Source of the DNA: Verrucomicrobiota bacterium
GTDB lineage: Bacteria; Verrucomicrobiota; Verrucomicrobiia; Limisphaerales; JAFGQR01
NCBI GenBank assembly: GCA_016935555.1
Contig: JAFGQR010000163.1
Coordinates: forward strand, 21,963 to 85,962
Length of the DNA stretch: 64,000 nucleotides
Direction of reading: 5' to 3'
In this document: positions 25,773-35,396 of the stretch, piece by piece
Numbering within the stretch: the first letter of the stretch is position 1
Layout: each line of letters begins with the position of its first letter
Translations under genes and position numbers: made by a program
Notes under the pieces: model-generated
Databases searched by the model: none
The model's input: only the letters and a program-made list of their open reading frames with translations
Told to the model about the DNA's origin: nothing

Positions 25773-26252
25773 CTAGCCAAGCCGGGCGAGGATTTCCTGG
25801 ATGGCGTGGAAATTGGGAAGGTCGTTGGGCGTGGGGGTCTGCTCGCTGTATTGCACCACGCCCTCCTTGTCCACGACCAGGGCGGCCCGCGCGCTCACCG
25901 ATCCCAGCCCCATGAGGTCGGGCAGCAGCGTGCCGTACGCCTGGGCCGTCTTCTTGTTCAAGTCGCTCGCCAACGCAATGCCAATGTGCTCCCGCGCCGC
26001 CCACGCCTCCTGCGCAAAGGGGCTGTCCACACTGATCCCAATCACCTCCGCGTTGAGCCGCGCATACGCGGCGAGGCCGGCGGTGACGTCGCACATCTCC
26101 TGGGTGCAAGTGCCCGTAAACGCCAGCGGGAAAAACAACAGCACCGTGTTCTTCTTTCCAAGGTTGCTGCTAAGCCGGATGTCCACCAGCCCGGATGCCT
26201 GTTTGGATTTCAGCGTGAAATCCGGCGCTCGAGTGCCCACGGGAATAGCCAT
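25773..26252 (-). CDS. peroxiredoxin (AhpC/TSA, AhpE/BCP-like)
   Basis: 159 aa, full length for a one-domain thioredoxin-fold peroxidase that reduces peroxides in the cytosol. The active-site stretch FFPLAFTGTCTQEMC carries the P-x3-T-x2-C signature, with the peroxidatic Cys in TGTC and a second Cys five residues later. The N-terminal GTRAPDFTL and the VDSPFAQEAW segment are also typical. The ATG is preceded by CAGGA at good spacing on the minus strand. A strong promoter lies just upstream. The second Cys could serve as resolving residue (atypical 2-Cys) or the protein may use an external thiol; the sequence does not decide. Confidence 0.93.
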   Translation of the reverse strand: MAIPVGTRAPDFTLKSKQASGLVDIRLSSNLGKKNTVLLFFPLAFTGTCTQEMCDVTAGLAAYARLNAEVIGISVDSPFAQEAWAAREHIGIALASDLNKKTAQAYGTLLPDLMGLGSVSARAALVVDKEGVVQYSEQTPTPNDLPNFHAIQEILARLG

Positions 26253-26283
26253 ACGTCATCCTGAGTTGCGTTGTTGCCATTGG

Positions 26284-26300
26284 GGACTATCCGATAGTCC
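26284..26300. promoter_or_regulatory. palindrome ggactat-ccg-atagtcc in peroxiredoxin leader
   Basis: Perfect 7-bp arms around a 3-bp centre, roughly +5 to +21 of the transcript predicted from the adjoining promoter. This position suits an operator or a short 5' UTR hairpin controlling the peroxiredoxin gene (minus strand). Confidence 0.5.
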
Positions 26301-26311
26301 GAACGGCTCGC

Positions 26312-26340
26312 TTTATAATGGCCGCGCCACCCCGTGTCAA
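26312..26340 (-). promoter_or_regulatory. sigma70-type promoter for peroxiredoxin
   Basis: On the minus strand: TTGACA, exactly 17 bp, TATAAA, then about 60 bp to the start codon. This is the best match to a housekeeping promoter seen in the window. Confidence 0.65.
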
Positions 26341-26370
26341 ACAGTGAGTTCGCCCCCTCCACGCCCCCGC

Positions 26371-26952
26371 TCACTGCCGCGGCGCGGGGCCGCTCGTCGG
26401 GCTCGCACTCAACTGGCGGACGCCGTCGAACACATAGATCAACCCCGAGACGCCCGTGAACACCGCCGCGCCCGCCGACCCGATCAGCAGCCCCACAGGC
26501 CCAAGCTTCAACAGCCCCCAAACCACGCACGCCATCTGCAACACCGTTGCAATCTTGCCCAGCCACACCGGCTGCACCATCACCCGCCCGCACGTGTAGT
26601 AAATCACCGCCAGCCCGATCAACAACAACACGTCCCGGCTCAGAATCGTCGCCACCAGCCAAAGCGGCAACTGCGGCAAGTGCGGGTCGTTCCGAAAACT
26701 CAGCAGGATGACGCCCGACACCAACAGCAGCTTGTCCGCCAGCGGATCGAGGATCGCCCCCAGTTCGCTGCGCTGATTGTAGCGGCGCGCAATGTAGCCG
26801 TCGATCCCGTCGCTGATCGCCGCCACCCCAAATGCGGCCAGCGCCAGCCACCGGTGATACTCCACCCCCGCCTGCACATAGTAGATCACCTGCGTGATGA
26901 ACAACGGCACCAGCAGGATGCGAATAATGGTGATCTTGTTCGCCGTGGTCAT
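26371..26952 (-). CDS. pgsA: CDP-alcohol phosphatidyltransferase (PgsA-like)
   Basis: 193 aa integral membrane enzyme. The signature D-G-x2-A-R-x8-G-x3-D-x3-D is complete (DGYIARRYNQRSELGAILDP, then LAD), which binds the CDP-diacylglycerol substrate and metal. About five or six hydrophobic segments follow the N-terminal ITIIRILLVPLFI. Size and the N-terminal motif fit phosphatidylglycerophosphate synthase, the first committed step of phosphatidylglycerol synthesis, but other CDP-alcohol transferases share the motif. It ends 118 bp before the peroxiredoxin gene, which has its own promoter, and is divergent from the macroglobulin gene. Confidence 0.85.
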   Translation of the reverse strand: MTTANKITIIRILLVPLFITQVIYYVQAGVEYHRWLALAAFGVAAISDGIDGYIARRYNQRSELGAILDPLADKLLLVSGVILLSFRNDPHLPQLPLWLVATILSRDVLLLIGLAVIYYTCGRVMVQPVWLGKIATVLQMACVVWGLLKLGPVGLLIGSAGAAVFTGVSGLIYVFDGVRQLSASPTSGPAPRQ

Positions 26953-27098
26953 GCGTCGCCATGCCCCGCCACCGCCAGTGTCTTCGGCTCCGCCCGGCCC
27001 GTCAACCGTTTAACCCCCCCCGCGGGCTGTGGGCTGTGAATAACTTTCTTTTGACTCCACCCGCCACCCTTGCAGGGTTGCCCCAAAACACCACCCTA

Positions 27099-30000
27099 AT
27101 GCCCCCCCACAACCGCCATCCCAACCCTCGCATCGCCAGGAGCACCCCGCACGCATGCTGGCTCCTCGGCACCCTCCTGCTCGCGGGGTGCTCGCCCGAA
27201 CCGGGCCCCTCCCACGGCGTCCACTTCGTCGTCCACTCCGGCGAGGCCCGCCCCACCTCCACGTTTGAACTGCGCTTTGACACGCCCGCCGTCGCCCCTG
27301 CCCAGGTGGGCGTCCCCGCCGCCCCATCGCCCCTGCTCATCATCCCCCCGCTGCCGGGCCGCTTCCACTGGCTCACCACCCGCAGCGGCGTGTTCACCCC
27401 CACCACCCCACCGGCGCTCGACACCCCCTACCACTTCGCACTGCGCCCCGGCTGGCGAGGACCGGACGGCCGCCCGCTGCGCGCCCGCCTGGCCGAAGTG
27501 TGGCGCACCCCGCCATTTTCGGCATGGAACCTCGCCGCGCCGACGGGGTCCACGACCGACGCGGGCGCCGAACCGGTGCTCAAGCTCCAGTTCAACGCCC
27601 CCGTCGACCCCGCCAAAATCAACCCCTTCGTCACGTTCCGCAGCCGCGCGGGACTCGTGATCCCGGCGCGTTTCCGGCCCCCGGACCGCGAGGACCACTT
27701 CCCCGAACCGCCCTTGCCTGAACTTGAATGGGACGGCGCCGGCACGCTCGCTTCAACGCCGTCGGTGCACCGGGGCACCCGGGAAGTCGCCGCCTCCAGC
27801 CGCCCGGCGCCGGCCGGGCCTCCGTGGTTTCCGCGCCGGCTGGTGGTGTGGCCGGCACGACCGCTGTCGGCCGGGGAAGGATGGCGGCTGGTCCTGGCCA
27901 GGGGCCTTCCCGCAGCGCGGCGCGATCTGCGCCTCAAGGCGAATCTCGAAATGCCGATTGGCGATGTGCGCCCCTTCGAGGTGGTCAGTGCGGACGCGGA
28001 AAACGTCATCCACCACGGCCCGAGCCTGTCGCTGCACTTCTCGAAGCCGCTCGACCCCAAGGTCACCTCCACCAATGTCATGCGCTGGATCTCCGTTGAT
28101 CCCACCCCGGACGACCTTGCCGCCCGCGTCCAATACAACCACGTCCGGCTTCGCGCGCGCTTCAAACTCGGGCAATCCTACGCCGTTACCGTCCACCCCG
28201 GGCTGCCCTCGCGCGAACCCTTCCTGCTGGCCGCCGCCTGGACCCGCCAGGTCAGCTTCGACCCCATTCCGCCACGGCTCTATTTCCCCGCGTTCGCACG
28301 CGACCAGCTCGCCGGCGGAAACCGCCACTTCCACCTGCTGACCGTCAACGTGCCCCGGTTTCGCCTTCGGGCCAAATGTCTCGACCGCCACACCCTGGTG
28401 CACGCGCTGCAAGGCTACGAAAGCTATTTCAGGCGCCACCGCACCGCGCGCGACTGGCAGGAGCCGTTCCAGGCCGTCGACTTCAACATGGTGCCCGGCC
28501 AGGTCGTCCACGACCGCGAGTTTGCGCCCCGTCATGACATCGACGTGCCCGAAACCCTCCAGCTGGACTGGGATGAAATCCTGGGCGGCCGCCGCCACGC
28601 CGCCGTGTTCCTGGCCGCCGACCGCATCACGCGCGCGGACCCGCTGCGTCCCCAGCCGGGCACACAAACCCTCATCCAACTCACCGACCTCGGCCTGCTC
28701 TGGAAAGGCGGCCCGGACCGCCTCCACGTGTTCGTCTTCTCCCACGCGCGCGCCACGCCTGTGCCCGGCGTCACGGTGCGCCTGCTGGCTGCCGACAACA
28801 CCACGCTGGCCGAGGCCCAGACGGATCGCGAAGGCCAGGCCCGCCTGCCCGCCTCGCGCACCGGCGCTTACCTCATGGCCGAGGCCGGCGACGACCTCCA
28901 CGCCGTCGCCTTGTCCGACGCCGGCACCCGGCTGCGCCATGACCCCGACCCGCCGGACGGACCCGACAACCAAGGCGACCACGGCTTCCGCTTGCTGCTG
29001 TTCAGCGACCGCACCGTGTACCGCCCCGGCGAAACCCTCCATCTCAAAGCCTTCGCGCGCGACTGGACCGACCACGGCTTCGCCATCCCCGCCCGCGCCC
29101 GCGGCACCCTCCAGGCGTTCGACGCCAAAGGCCGCATGTTCCTCGAAACCCCGTTCGCCCTGAGCGAATTCGGCGCCTTCGACCACGACCTCCGCGTGCC
29201 CGAGGGCGTCCGCGGCCAATATTGGCTGCGCCTCAACGTGCGGCGCTCCGAGTTCCAGCTCGCCTTCGACGTGCAGGATGTTGCCGTCAACACCTTCGAG
29301 ATCGACGTTCCCGCCAAACCCAGCTACCTCGCCGGCGAACCCGTTGCCCTGCCCGTCACCGCCCGCTATTACCTGGGCAAGCCGCTCTCGCGCGCCCAAC
29401 TCACCTGGGCGCTGGATGCCACCGACACCGGGTTTGCCACCACCAACTTCGCCGATTACCACTTCTGCGGAGGGGAAGCGCTGACGCCGGAACAATACGG
29501 CCCGGCCTCCACCGTCCTCCACGGCCACACCCTCTACACCGCCGCGTCCAACGTTGTGATCGCACCCGCCATTCCCATCAACCCCCAGGCGCCCCAGCCG
29601 CGCCGAGTCGACCTGCTGGTCTCCCTCACGGACCTCAACCAACAGACGCTCACCAAAAGCACACGGTTCACCGTCCACAGCTCCGCATTCTACCTCGGCC
29701 TCAACCCGTTCCCCGGCGTCGTGAGCGCCGGCGCGCCGCTGGCCGTCGACGCCGTCGCGGTGGGCGCCGATGGCCGGCGCTGGCCGGAACCGGTGTCGGC
29801 GCAGATTCATCTTCGGCAGGTCCAGTGGCATGCCGTGCGGGTCGAGGGAGCCGGCCGGGTTCATGCCTACCGCAACGAGGCGCACCTCACCAACCATCTC
29901 ACCCACTCCCTGACCCTGTCGCCCACCCCAGGCCCCCTCGAACTGCCCGCCCCCATCGTCCCCTCCACCCCTGGCCAATACCTGCTGGTCCTCACGGCCA

Positions 30001-32846
30001 GCGACCCGGCCGGCCGCCACGTGCTCACCGCGCTGTCCTTCCATGTCGCCGGCAAGGATGAGTTGGCCTGGAACTACCGCAACGACGTCCGCCTGGACCT
30101 CGTCCCGGACCGCCCACGTTACCTGCCCGGGCAAACCGCCGAAATCCTCGTGAAAACCCCCCTCAGCGGCCTCGCGCTGGTCACCCTCGAGCGCGACCGC
30201 GTCCTGCGCTCGTTCCTCACCCGCCTCGAAGGCAACGCCCCCACCGTCCGCGTGCCCCTCGAAACCAACGACGCCCCGAATGTGTTCGTCGCCGTCACCC
30301 TCCTGCGCGGCTATGAACACAGCCCCACAACCCATCCCATGCCCGAATTCCGCCATGGCACCTGCCGCCTTGACGTCGACCGCCCCGAAGGACGCCTCGA
30401 CGTCCGCGTCGCCCCCGACGCCCCCGCCTACCGGCCCCGCCAGCCCGTCCACGTCGTCACCACCATCCTCGACAGCCAACACCGTCCCGCCGCCGGCGCC
30501 GAAGTGACGCTCTATGCCGTGGACGAGGGCATCCTCAGCCTCCAAAATTACCGGGTGCCGGACCCCTGCACCCTGTTCCACCGGCCACGCCCGCTCGAAG
30601 TCGTCACGCGGCTCTCTCTCCCCAGCCTGCTCCCCGAAGCCCCCGACCAACAACGCTTCCACAACAAAGGCTACCTCGCCGGCGGCGGCGGACGACCCCA
30701 CCCCACCCGCCAGGACTTCCTCCCCTGCGCCTTCTGGCAGGCCACCCTGCTCACCGACACCCAAGGCCAAATCGCCGCCACCTTTCCCGCCCCCGACAGT
30801 CTGACACGCTACCGGATCATCGCCGTGGCCCAGACCCGCCATAGCCGGTTCGGCACCGGCCAGTCCGCCTTCGAAGTCAACAAGCCCCTCATGATCGAAC
30901 CGGCCCTGCCGCGCTTTGCCAACGTCACCGACCGCCTCGCCGCCCGCGCCCTCGTGCTCAACCACACCGACCAGGCCGGCACCGTCCTCGTCACCCTCCA
31001 GCTCGACACCAAAGCCGCACCGGATCCGCCCCCCACGCCCGCCTCCTCCACTCCGCCCGTCCTCACCAACGCCCTGCACCTGCCCCCCCATGGCTCCGCC
31101 CCCGTCGAGTTCCCCCTCCGCGTGGTCGCCCCAGGCGACGCACGCTGGACCTGGAACGTCCGCTTCACCCAGCCCCATGCCGCCGACTTCGTGGATTCCG
31201 TCCTGTCCACATTGCCCATCGGCATCCTCGCGCCACTGCTGACCGAGATTCACCTCGAACGCGCCCCCGCCACAGCCACCAACCTCCTCGCCCGCGTCAA
31301 CCCCCTCCTGCTCGAAGGCCAGGGCACGGCCACCGTCCGGGTCGCCAACACCCGCCTGATCGAATTGGCGCCGGCAGTCGCGCACTTGCTGCACTACCCC
31401 TACGGCTGCCTCGAGCAAACCAGCTCCAGCCTGCTGCCCTGGATTGTCCTCGGCAACCTGCCCGGGCTCGCGCCCTTCCTGGACAGGCCGCCCGCGGAAA
31501 TTCGCGAGGTCATTCGCACCGGGCTGGACCGGCTGTTCGCGATGCAAACGCCCTCGGGCGGCCTGGCCTGCTGGCCGGACTGCAGCACGCCCACAGGCTG
31601 GGGCAGCGCTTACGCCGCCCTCATCGTGGCCCTCGCCCAACGCCACCACATCCCCGTCCCCGCATCCCATTTCGAGCCGCTCCGGCGCTACCTGAGCGGC
31701 CGGTTGCGAACAGCTGCGGGCACCCCCGATCCCGTCCCGGCCGGCGAACGCTCTCTGACCCTCTACGCGCTGGCCGTCGCCGGCCATGCCGAACCCGCCT
31801 ACCATGAGCAGTTCTTCCAACAACGCGCCCTGCTCTCCGCCCAAAACCGCGTTCTGCTCGCGCTGGCCATCCTCGAAAGCCGCGGCCCCGCCGCCATGGT
31901 CGATGAACTGCTCCAGCACGCGCCAGGATCGTCTGCCCCCGAGAACGATGGGTTCGACAGCCCCGCCCGCGACGCCGCCCTGCAACTGCTCGCCTGGTGC
32001 CGGCACCGGCCGGCCGATCCACGCGTCGATGTCCTCGCCGCCGAATTGGCCCGATCGCAAACCGGCTCCCACTGGGGTACCACCCAAGGCAATGCCTGGG
32101 CCATCTACGCCCTCGCCGAATACGCCGTTCGCATCGAAGGACGCCCCAAACCCGCCCGCGGCCAGATCGTGTGGGGCGCCGACACGGTGGCCTTCACCCT
32201 GGACAACCAGCCGGCGGTCGTCGAACACGCATTCGCGCTCACCCCTGAGCGCGCACACTCGCCGCTCGCCGTCCTGAATCCGGGCGGCCATCCCCTCTAC
32301 CTCCAAACCACCATCCAGACCCGCTCCGCCTCCCCGGCGCAGCCCCGCCAGGACCGCGGATTCCATCTCACCCGCCGCTATGCCCGCGTCGATCCCGACG
32401 GCCACGTCCATCCCCATCCGCAGGACCTGCGCGTCGGTGATCTGCTCGCCGTGACCCTCCATCTCGCCACGCACGCGCCCGCCCACTACGTCGCCCTCGA
32501 CGATCCCCTGCCTGCCATCCTCGAGGCCGTCCACCCCCGCTTCGTATCCCAGCAAGCGCAACCGGCCTCCACCGCCGCTTCCGCCACGCTCGACGCCCAA
32601 CCCTTCGAAACCGATTTCCATGAATTGCGACGCGACCGCGCCCTGTTTTTTCGGGATCATCTGCCGGCCGGCACCTACGCCGTCCGCTACCTGGCCCGCG
32701 TGCGCGCCGCCGGCACCGCCACTGCTCCTCCAGCCAAAGTGGAGGAGATGTACCACCCGGACCGTTTCGGGCTGACCGACACCGTGCAACTCACCAGCCG
32801 GCCGCTCGATGCCGACAGCCCGAAACCCGCCAACGCCCGGCAATGA
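27099..32846 (+). CDS. bacterial alpha-2-macroglobulin lipoprotein
   Basis: The track ORF begins at 26961; I start at the ATG at 27099 because it is followed by a lipoprotein signal (WLLGTLLLAGC, lipobox Cys near residue 28), giving about 1,915 aa. It has long beta-sandwich (MG-type) stretches, a macroglobulin core segment (TLYAVDEGILSLQNY; RTVYRPGETLHLKAFARDW), and an intact thioester motif YPYGCLEQT near residue 1437, followed by the helical thioester domain. Bacterial homologues sit in the periplasm and trap proteases by covalent thioester attack. The stop overlaps the start of pbpC (ATGA), the classic pairing in which PBP1C repairs peptidoglycan while the macroglobulin guards against intruding proteases. 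Size and motifs look complete. Confidence 0.93.
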   Translation: MPPHNRHPNPRIARSTPHACWLLGTLLLAGCSPEPGPSHGVHFVVHSGEARPTSTFELRFDTPAVAPAQVGVPAAPSPLLIIPPLPGRFHWLTTRSGVFTPTTPPALDTPYHFALRPGWRGPDGRPLRARLAEVWRTPPFSAWNLAAPTGSTTDAGAEPVLKLQFNAPVDPAKINPFVTFRSRAGLVIPARFRPPDREDHFPEPPLPELEWDGAGTLASTPSVHRGTREVAASSRPAPAGPPWFPRRLVVWPARPLSAGEGWRLVLARGLPAARRDLRLKANLEMPIGDVRPFEVVSADAENVIHHGPSLSLHFSKPLDPKVTSTNVMRWISVDPTPDDLAARVQYNHVRLRARFKLGQSYAVTVHPGLPSREPFLLAAAWTRQVSFDPIPPRLYFPAFARDQLAGGNRHFHLLTVNVPRFRLRAKCLDRHTLVHALQGYESYFRRHRTARDWQEPFQAVDFNMVPGQVVHDREFAPRHDIDVPETLQLDWDEILGGRRHAAVFLAADRITRADPLRPQPGTQTLIQLTDLGLLWKGGPDRLHVFVFSHARATPVPGVTVRLLAADNTTLAEAQTDREGQARLPASRTGAYLMAEAGDDLHAVALSDAGTRLRHDPDPPDGPDNQGDHGFRLLLFSDRTVYRPGETLHLKAFARDWTDHGFAIPARARGTLQAFDAKGRMFLETPFALSEFGAFDHDLRVPEGVRGQYWLRLNVRRSEFQLAFDVQDVAVNTFEIDVPAKPSYLAGEPVALPVTARYYLGKPLSRAQLTWALDATDTGFATTNFADYHFCGGEALTPEQYGPASTVLHGHTLYTAASNVVIAPAIPINPQAPQPRRVDLLVSLTDLNQQTLTKSTRFTVHSSAFYLGLNPFPGVVSAGAPLAVDAVAVGADGRRWPEPVSAQIHLRQVQWHAVRVEGAGRVHAYRNEAHLTNHLTHSLTLSPTPGPLELPAPIVPSTPGQYLLVLTASDPAGRHVLTALSFHVAGKDELAWNYRNDVRLDLVPDRPRYLPGQTAEILVKTPLSGLALVTLERDRVLRSFLTRLEGNAPTVRVPLETNDAPNVFVAVTLLRGYEHSPTTHPMPEFRHGTCRLDVDRPEGRLDVRVAPDAPAYRPRQPVHVVTTILDSQHRPAAGAEVTLYAVDEGILSLQNYRVPDPCTLFHRPRPLEVVTRLSLPSLLPEAPDQQRFHNKGYLAGGGGRPHPTRQDFLPCAFWQATLLTDTQGQIAATFPAPDSLTRYRIIAVAQTRHSRFGTGQSAFEVNKPLMIEPALPRFANVTDRLAARALVLNHTDQAGTVLVTLQLDTKAAPDPPPTPASSTPPVLTNALHLPPHGSAPVEFPLRVVAPGDARWTWNVRFTQPHAADFVDSVLSTLPIGILAPLLTEIHLERAPATATNLLARVNPLLLEGQGTATVRVANTRLIELAPAVAHLLHYPYGCLEQTSSSLLPWIVLGNLPGLAPFLDRPPAEIREVIRTGLDRLFAMQTPSGGLACWPDCSTPTGWGSAYAALIVALAQRHHIPVPASHFEPLRRYLSGRLRTAAGTPDPVPAGERSLTLYALAVAGHAEPAYHEQFFQQRALLSAQNRVLLALAILESRGPAAMVDELLQHAPGSSAPENDGFDSPARDAALQLLAWCRHRPADPRVDVLAAELARSQTGSHWGTTQGNAWAIYALAEYAVRIEGRPKPARGQIVWGADTVAFTLDNQPAVVEHAFALTPERAHSPLAVLNPGGHPLYLQTTIQTRSASPAQPRQDRGFHLTRRYARVDPDGHVHPHPQDLRVGDLLAVTLHLATHAPAHYVALDDPLPAILEAVHPRFVSQQAQPASTAASATLDAQPFETDFHELRRDRALFFRDHLPAGTYAVRYLARVRAAGTATAPPAKVEEMYHPDRFGLTDTVQLTSRPLDADSPKPANARQ

Positions 32847-35284
32847 ACCGCGCCACCCCCGCCGCGCAGACGCCTCGCCCGTCGCGTCGCCGCCGGCTGC
32901 TCAAGCCGCTGGCCGCGCTGTTGGGGACGGCGGCCCTCCTGGGGCTGGGCGGCGGGGTGGCCCTGTCCCTGGTGCCGGTGCCTGCCGCCCTCACCCACTC
33001 GCCCCCGCCCAGCTGCGAACTGCTCGACCGCCATGGCCAATCCCTTCGCCACGTCCGTGAGGGCGACTGCGGCTTTTCCGCTCCGGCCGCCTTCGCCGAG
33101 ATTCCCCTCGCCTTGGTCCATGCCACGCTGGCCGCCGAGGACAAACGGTTCTGGCAACACCCCGGCATCGACTGGCGAGCCACACTCCGCGCCACCGCCA
33201 GCCTCGTCCGCCATCGCCGCGTGGTGTCCGGCGGCTCCACTCTCACCCAGCAGCTCATCAAACTCGCCCAGCCGCGACTCCGGACCTTTCGCACCAAAAT
33301 CGTGGAAGCCGCCCAGGCCTTGCGCCTCGAACACCTCTGGACCAAACGCCGCATCCTGACCGAATATCTCAACCGCCTCGACTACGGCAACCTCAACACG
33401 GGCTGCGCCGCCGCCGCCGCGTTCTACTTTCGCAAACCCCTGCGCGACCTCAGCACGGCTGAATGCGCCTTCCTGGCCGCGTTGCCCCAGGCCCCCACCC
33501 GCCTCAACCCCCACCGCCATCTCGAACGCGCCCGCGCCCGCCAGCAATGGATCCTTGCCCGCATGCGGGCTTGCGGTTTTCTCACCGACGACGAATGCCG
33601 GCGCGCGCGATCCGAGCCGTTGCGGCTGGCCAGCCCCGCCCGGGCCTTTCAGGCACCGCATTTTGTGGACTTGGTCCTGCAGCAGTGGCAACCGGAGCCT
33701 TCCCAGCCCCCTGCCCCGAGCCTCCACACCACCCTGGATCTGGAACTGAATCGCTTCGCCGAACGCGCCCTCGCCCGCCACCTCGCCGGCTTGCGCCCGC
33801 ATCACGTCGGCAATGGCGCCGTGGTCGTGCTCGACAACCGCCGCGGCGACGTGCTGGCGCTGGTGGGATCCGGCGATTACTTCGATCCCCGGCACGGCCA
33901 GGTCAATGGCGCCTGGGCCCCCCGCTCCGCCGGTTCCACCCTCAAACCCTTCACCTACCTGCTTGCCTTCGAACAGGGCGCAACCGCCGCCAGCCTCGCG
34001 GCCGATGTGCCCACCGAGTTCGCCACCCCCACCGGCCTCTACCGCCCCCACAATTACGACCGCCGATGCCACGGCCCCGTGCGCTACCGTTTGGCGCTGG
34101 CCAACTCCCTGAACATCCCCGCCGTTAAGGTGCTTCAGGCCATCGGCGGACCGGCCGTGCTGCAGCAACGCCTCCAGCAATGCGGCCTCACCACGCTGGA
34201 TGAGCCCGCCGACGTCTACGGCCTGGGCCTCACCCTCGGCAACGCGAACGTGCGGCTGATCGAATTGGCCAATGCCTACGCCTGCCTCGCCCGGCTCGGC
34301 CAGTTCCAACCGTATCGCCTCTGGAACGCCAACCCTCCCAACCCCCAGCCCGCATCCCCCGATCCCCACCCAGCCCTCCGGCCCCCCTCCCCAATCCCGC
34401 CCCCGCCAGCCCAAGTCTGCCCCCCCCACGCAGCCTGGCTCGTCACCGATATCCTCAGCGACAACCACGCCCGCGCCCAAGCGTTCGGCCTCGACTCCGA
34501 CCTCCGCTTCGATTTTCCAGTCGCCTGCAAAACGGGCACCAGCTCCGATTTCCGCGATAATTGGGCCCTGGGCTACACGCCCGAATTCACCGTCGGCGTC
34601 TGGATGGGCAACTTCGACGGATCGCCCATGCGCCAGATCAGCGGCGTGACCGGCGCCGCGCCGCTGCTGCACGAACTGTTCGAACACCTCCACCGGCGAT
34701 TCGGCACCTCATGGCCCGCCCCTCCCCCCAACCTCGTGAAACTCCCCATCCACCCCATCACCGGCAAACAACTCGCCCCGCCAACGCCCAAAACCCACCC
34801 TGCGCCCGTCCTCCATGCCGCAGCGGCCGCACCGCCGTGCCTAGTCCCCACCAGCAAACTCCCGGGGCCATCCCTCCTGGAGACGTTCTTCCCACCCCAC
34901 TGCCCCCCGCTCGAACAGCCCGGCGATTACGATGACCAGGGACGCGTCCGGCTGCCGGCGGAGTATCGCCCCTGGCTGGCGGGTCCGGACAATGACCTGG
35001 GCGATCAGGCCGTGGCCGTGGAACCGCCCCCCACCCTGCGCATCCTCTCGCCGCTGCCAGGCACCGTGTTCTTCCTCGATCCCGACCTGCCCCGGGCCAG
35101 CCGCCGCATCCCCCTGCGGGCTGCGGGAAACAGCGCCTTGCGCTGGCAAAGCGATTCGCTCACGTGCGAAACCTCCGGCACCGACACCTCCGCATGGCTC
35201 GCCGAAGGCCGGCACCGGCTCGTCGTGACCGATCCCGCCACCGGCGCCCAGCGCGACACCTGGATTGTGGTCAAGGCGCTCTGA
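32843..35284 (+). CDS. pbpC: penicillin-binding protein 1C (bifunctional glycosyltransferase/transpeptidase)
   Basis: 813 aa. An N-terminal membrane anchor lies at about residues 15-42. The GT51 domain has the catalytic-Glu motif LAAEDKRFWQHPGID and GGSTLTQQLIK. The transpeptidase domain shows SxxK (GSTLKPF, about residue 364), SxN (NSLNIPAV) and KTGTS. A C-terminal BiPBP_C-like beta domain (PPTLRILSPLPGTVFFLD) completes the PBP1C layout. It polymerises and cross-links peptidoglycan on the outer face of the inner membrane. Between the SxN and KTG motifs there is a proline-rich stretch (PSPIPPPPAQ) that looks like an inserted loop. It starts inside the macroglobulin stop codon, implying translational coupling. 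Confidence 0.95.
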   Translation: MNRATPAAQTPRPSRRRRLLKPLAALLGTAALLGLGGGVALSLVPVPAALTHSPPPSCELLDRHGQSLRHVREGDCGFSAPAAFAEIPLALVHATLAAEDKRFWQHPGIDWRATLRATASLVRHRRVVSGGSTLTQQLIKLAQPRLRTFRTKIVEAAQALRLEHLWTKRRILTEYLNRLDYGNLNTGCAAAAAFYFRKPLRDLSTAECAFLAALPQAPTRLNPHRHLERARARQQWILARMRACGFLTDDECRRARSEPLRLASPARAFQAPHFVDLVLQQWQPEPSQPPAPSLHTTLDLELNRFAERALARHLAGLRPHHVGNGAVVVLDNRRGDVLALVGSGDYFDPRHGQVNGAWAPRSAGSTLKPFTYLLAFEQGATAASLAADVPTEFATPTGLYRPHNYDRRCHGPVRYRLALANSLNIPAVKVLQAIGGPAVLQQRLQQCGLTTLDEPADVYGLGLTLGNANVRLIELANAYACLARLGQFQPYRLWNANPPNPQPASPDPHPALRPPSPIPPPPAQVCPPHAAWLVTDILSDNHARAQAFGLDSDLRFDFPVACKTGTSSDFRDNWALGYTPEFTVGVWMGNFDGSPMRQISGVTGAAPLLHELFEHLHRRFGTSWPAPPPNLVKLPIHPITGKQLAPPTPKTHPAPVLHAAAAAPPCLVPTSKLPGPSLLETFFPPHCPPLEQPGDYDDQGRVRLPAEYRPWLAGPDNDLGDQAVAVEPPPTLRILSPLPGTVFFLDPDLPRASRRIPLRAAGNSALRWQSDSLTCETSGTDTSAWLAEGRHRLVVTDPATGAQRDTWIVVKAL

Positions 35285-35310
35285 CCCCTTTCGCCCCCGC
35301 CCCACCCCCG

Positions 35311-35350
35311 GACGGCGCTCCCGGGAATTCGAGAGCGGTGCCGTCTTTCG
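35311..35350 (+). terminator. putative terminator after pbpC
   Basis: gacggc pairs with gccgtc across 23 nt, followed by tttcggttg. The stem is short and the T-run brief; the position 27 bp after the pbpC stop is the main support. Confidence 0.35.
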
Positions 35351-35362
35351 GTTGCTGAAGCC

Positions 35363-35396
35363 GTCCCGCATGGCGCGCATGCGCCTCAGGCGGGAC
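35363..35396. repeat. nested hairpin gtcccgc...gcgggac
   Basis: Outer arms gtcccgc/gcgggac (7 bp) enclose inner arms ggcgc/gcgcc around a gcat loop. It is a 34-bp two-tier inverted repeat in non-coding DNA, without a T-run. It could be a REP-like dispersed element or RNA structure. Confidence 0.5.

Noticed and set aside
27753-32843. 1,696-aa antisense ORF over the macroglobulin gene
   Set aside because: Same composition artefact. The plus frame has a lipobox, thioester motif and coupled pbpC.
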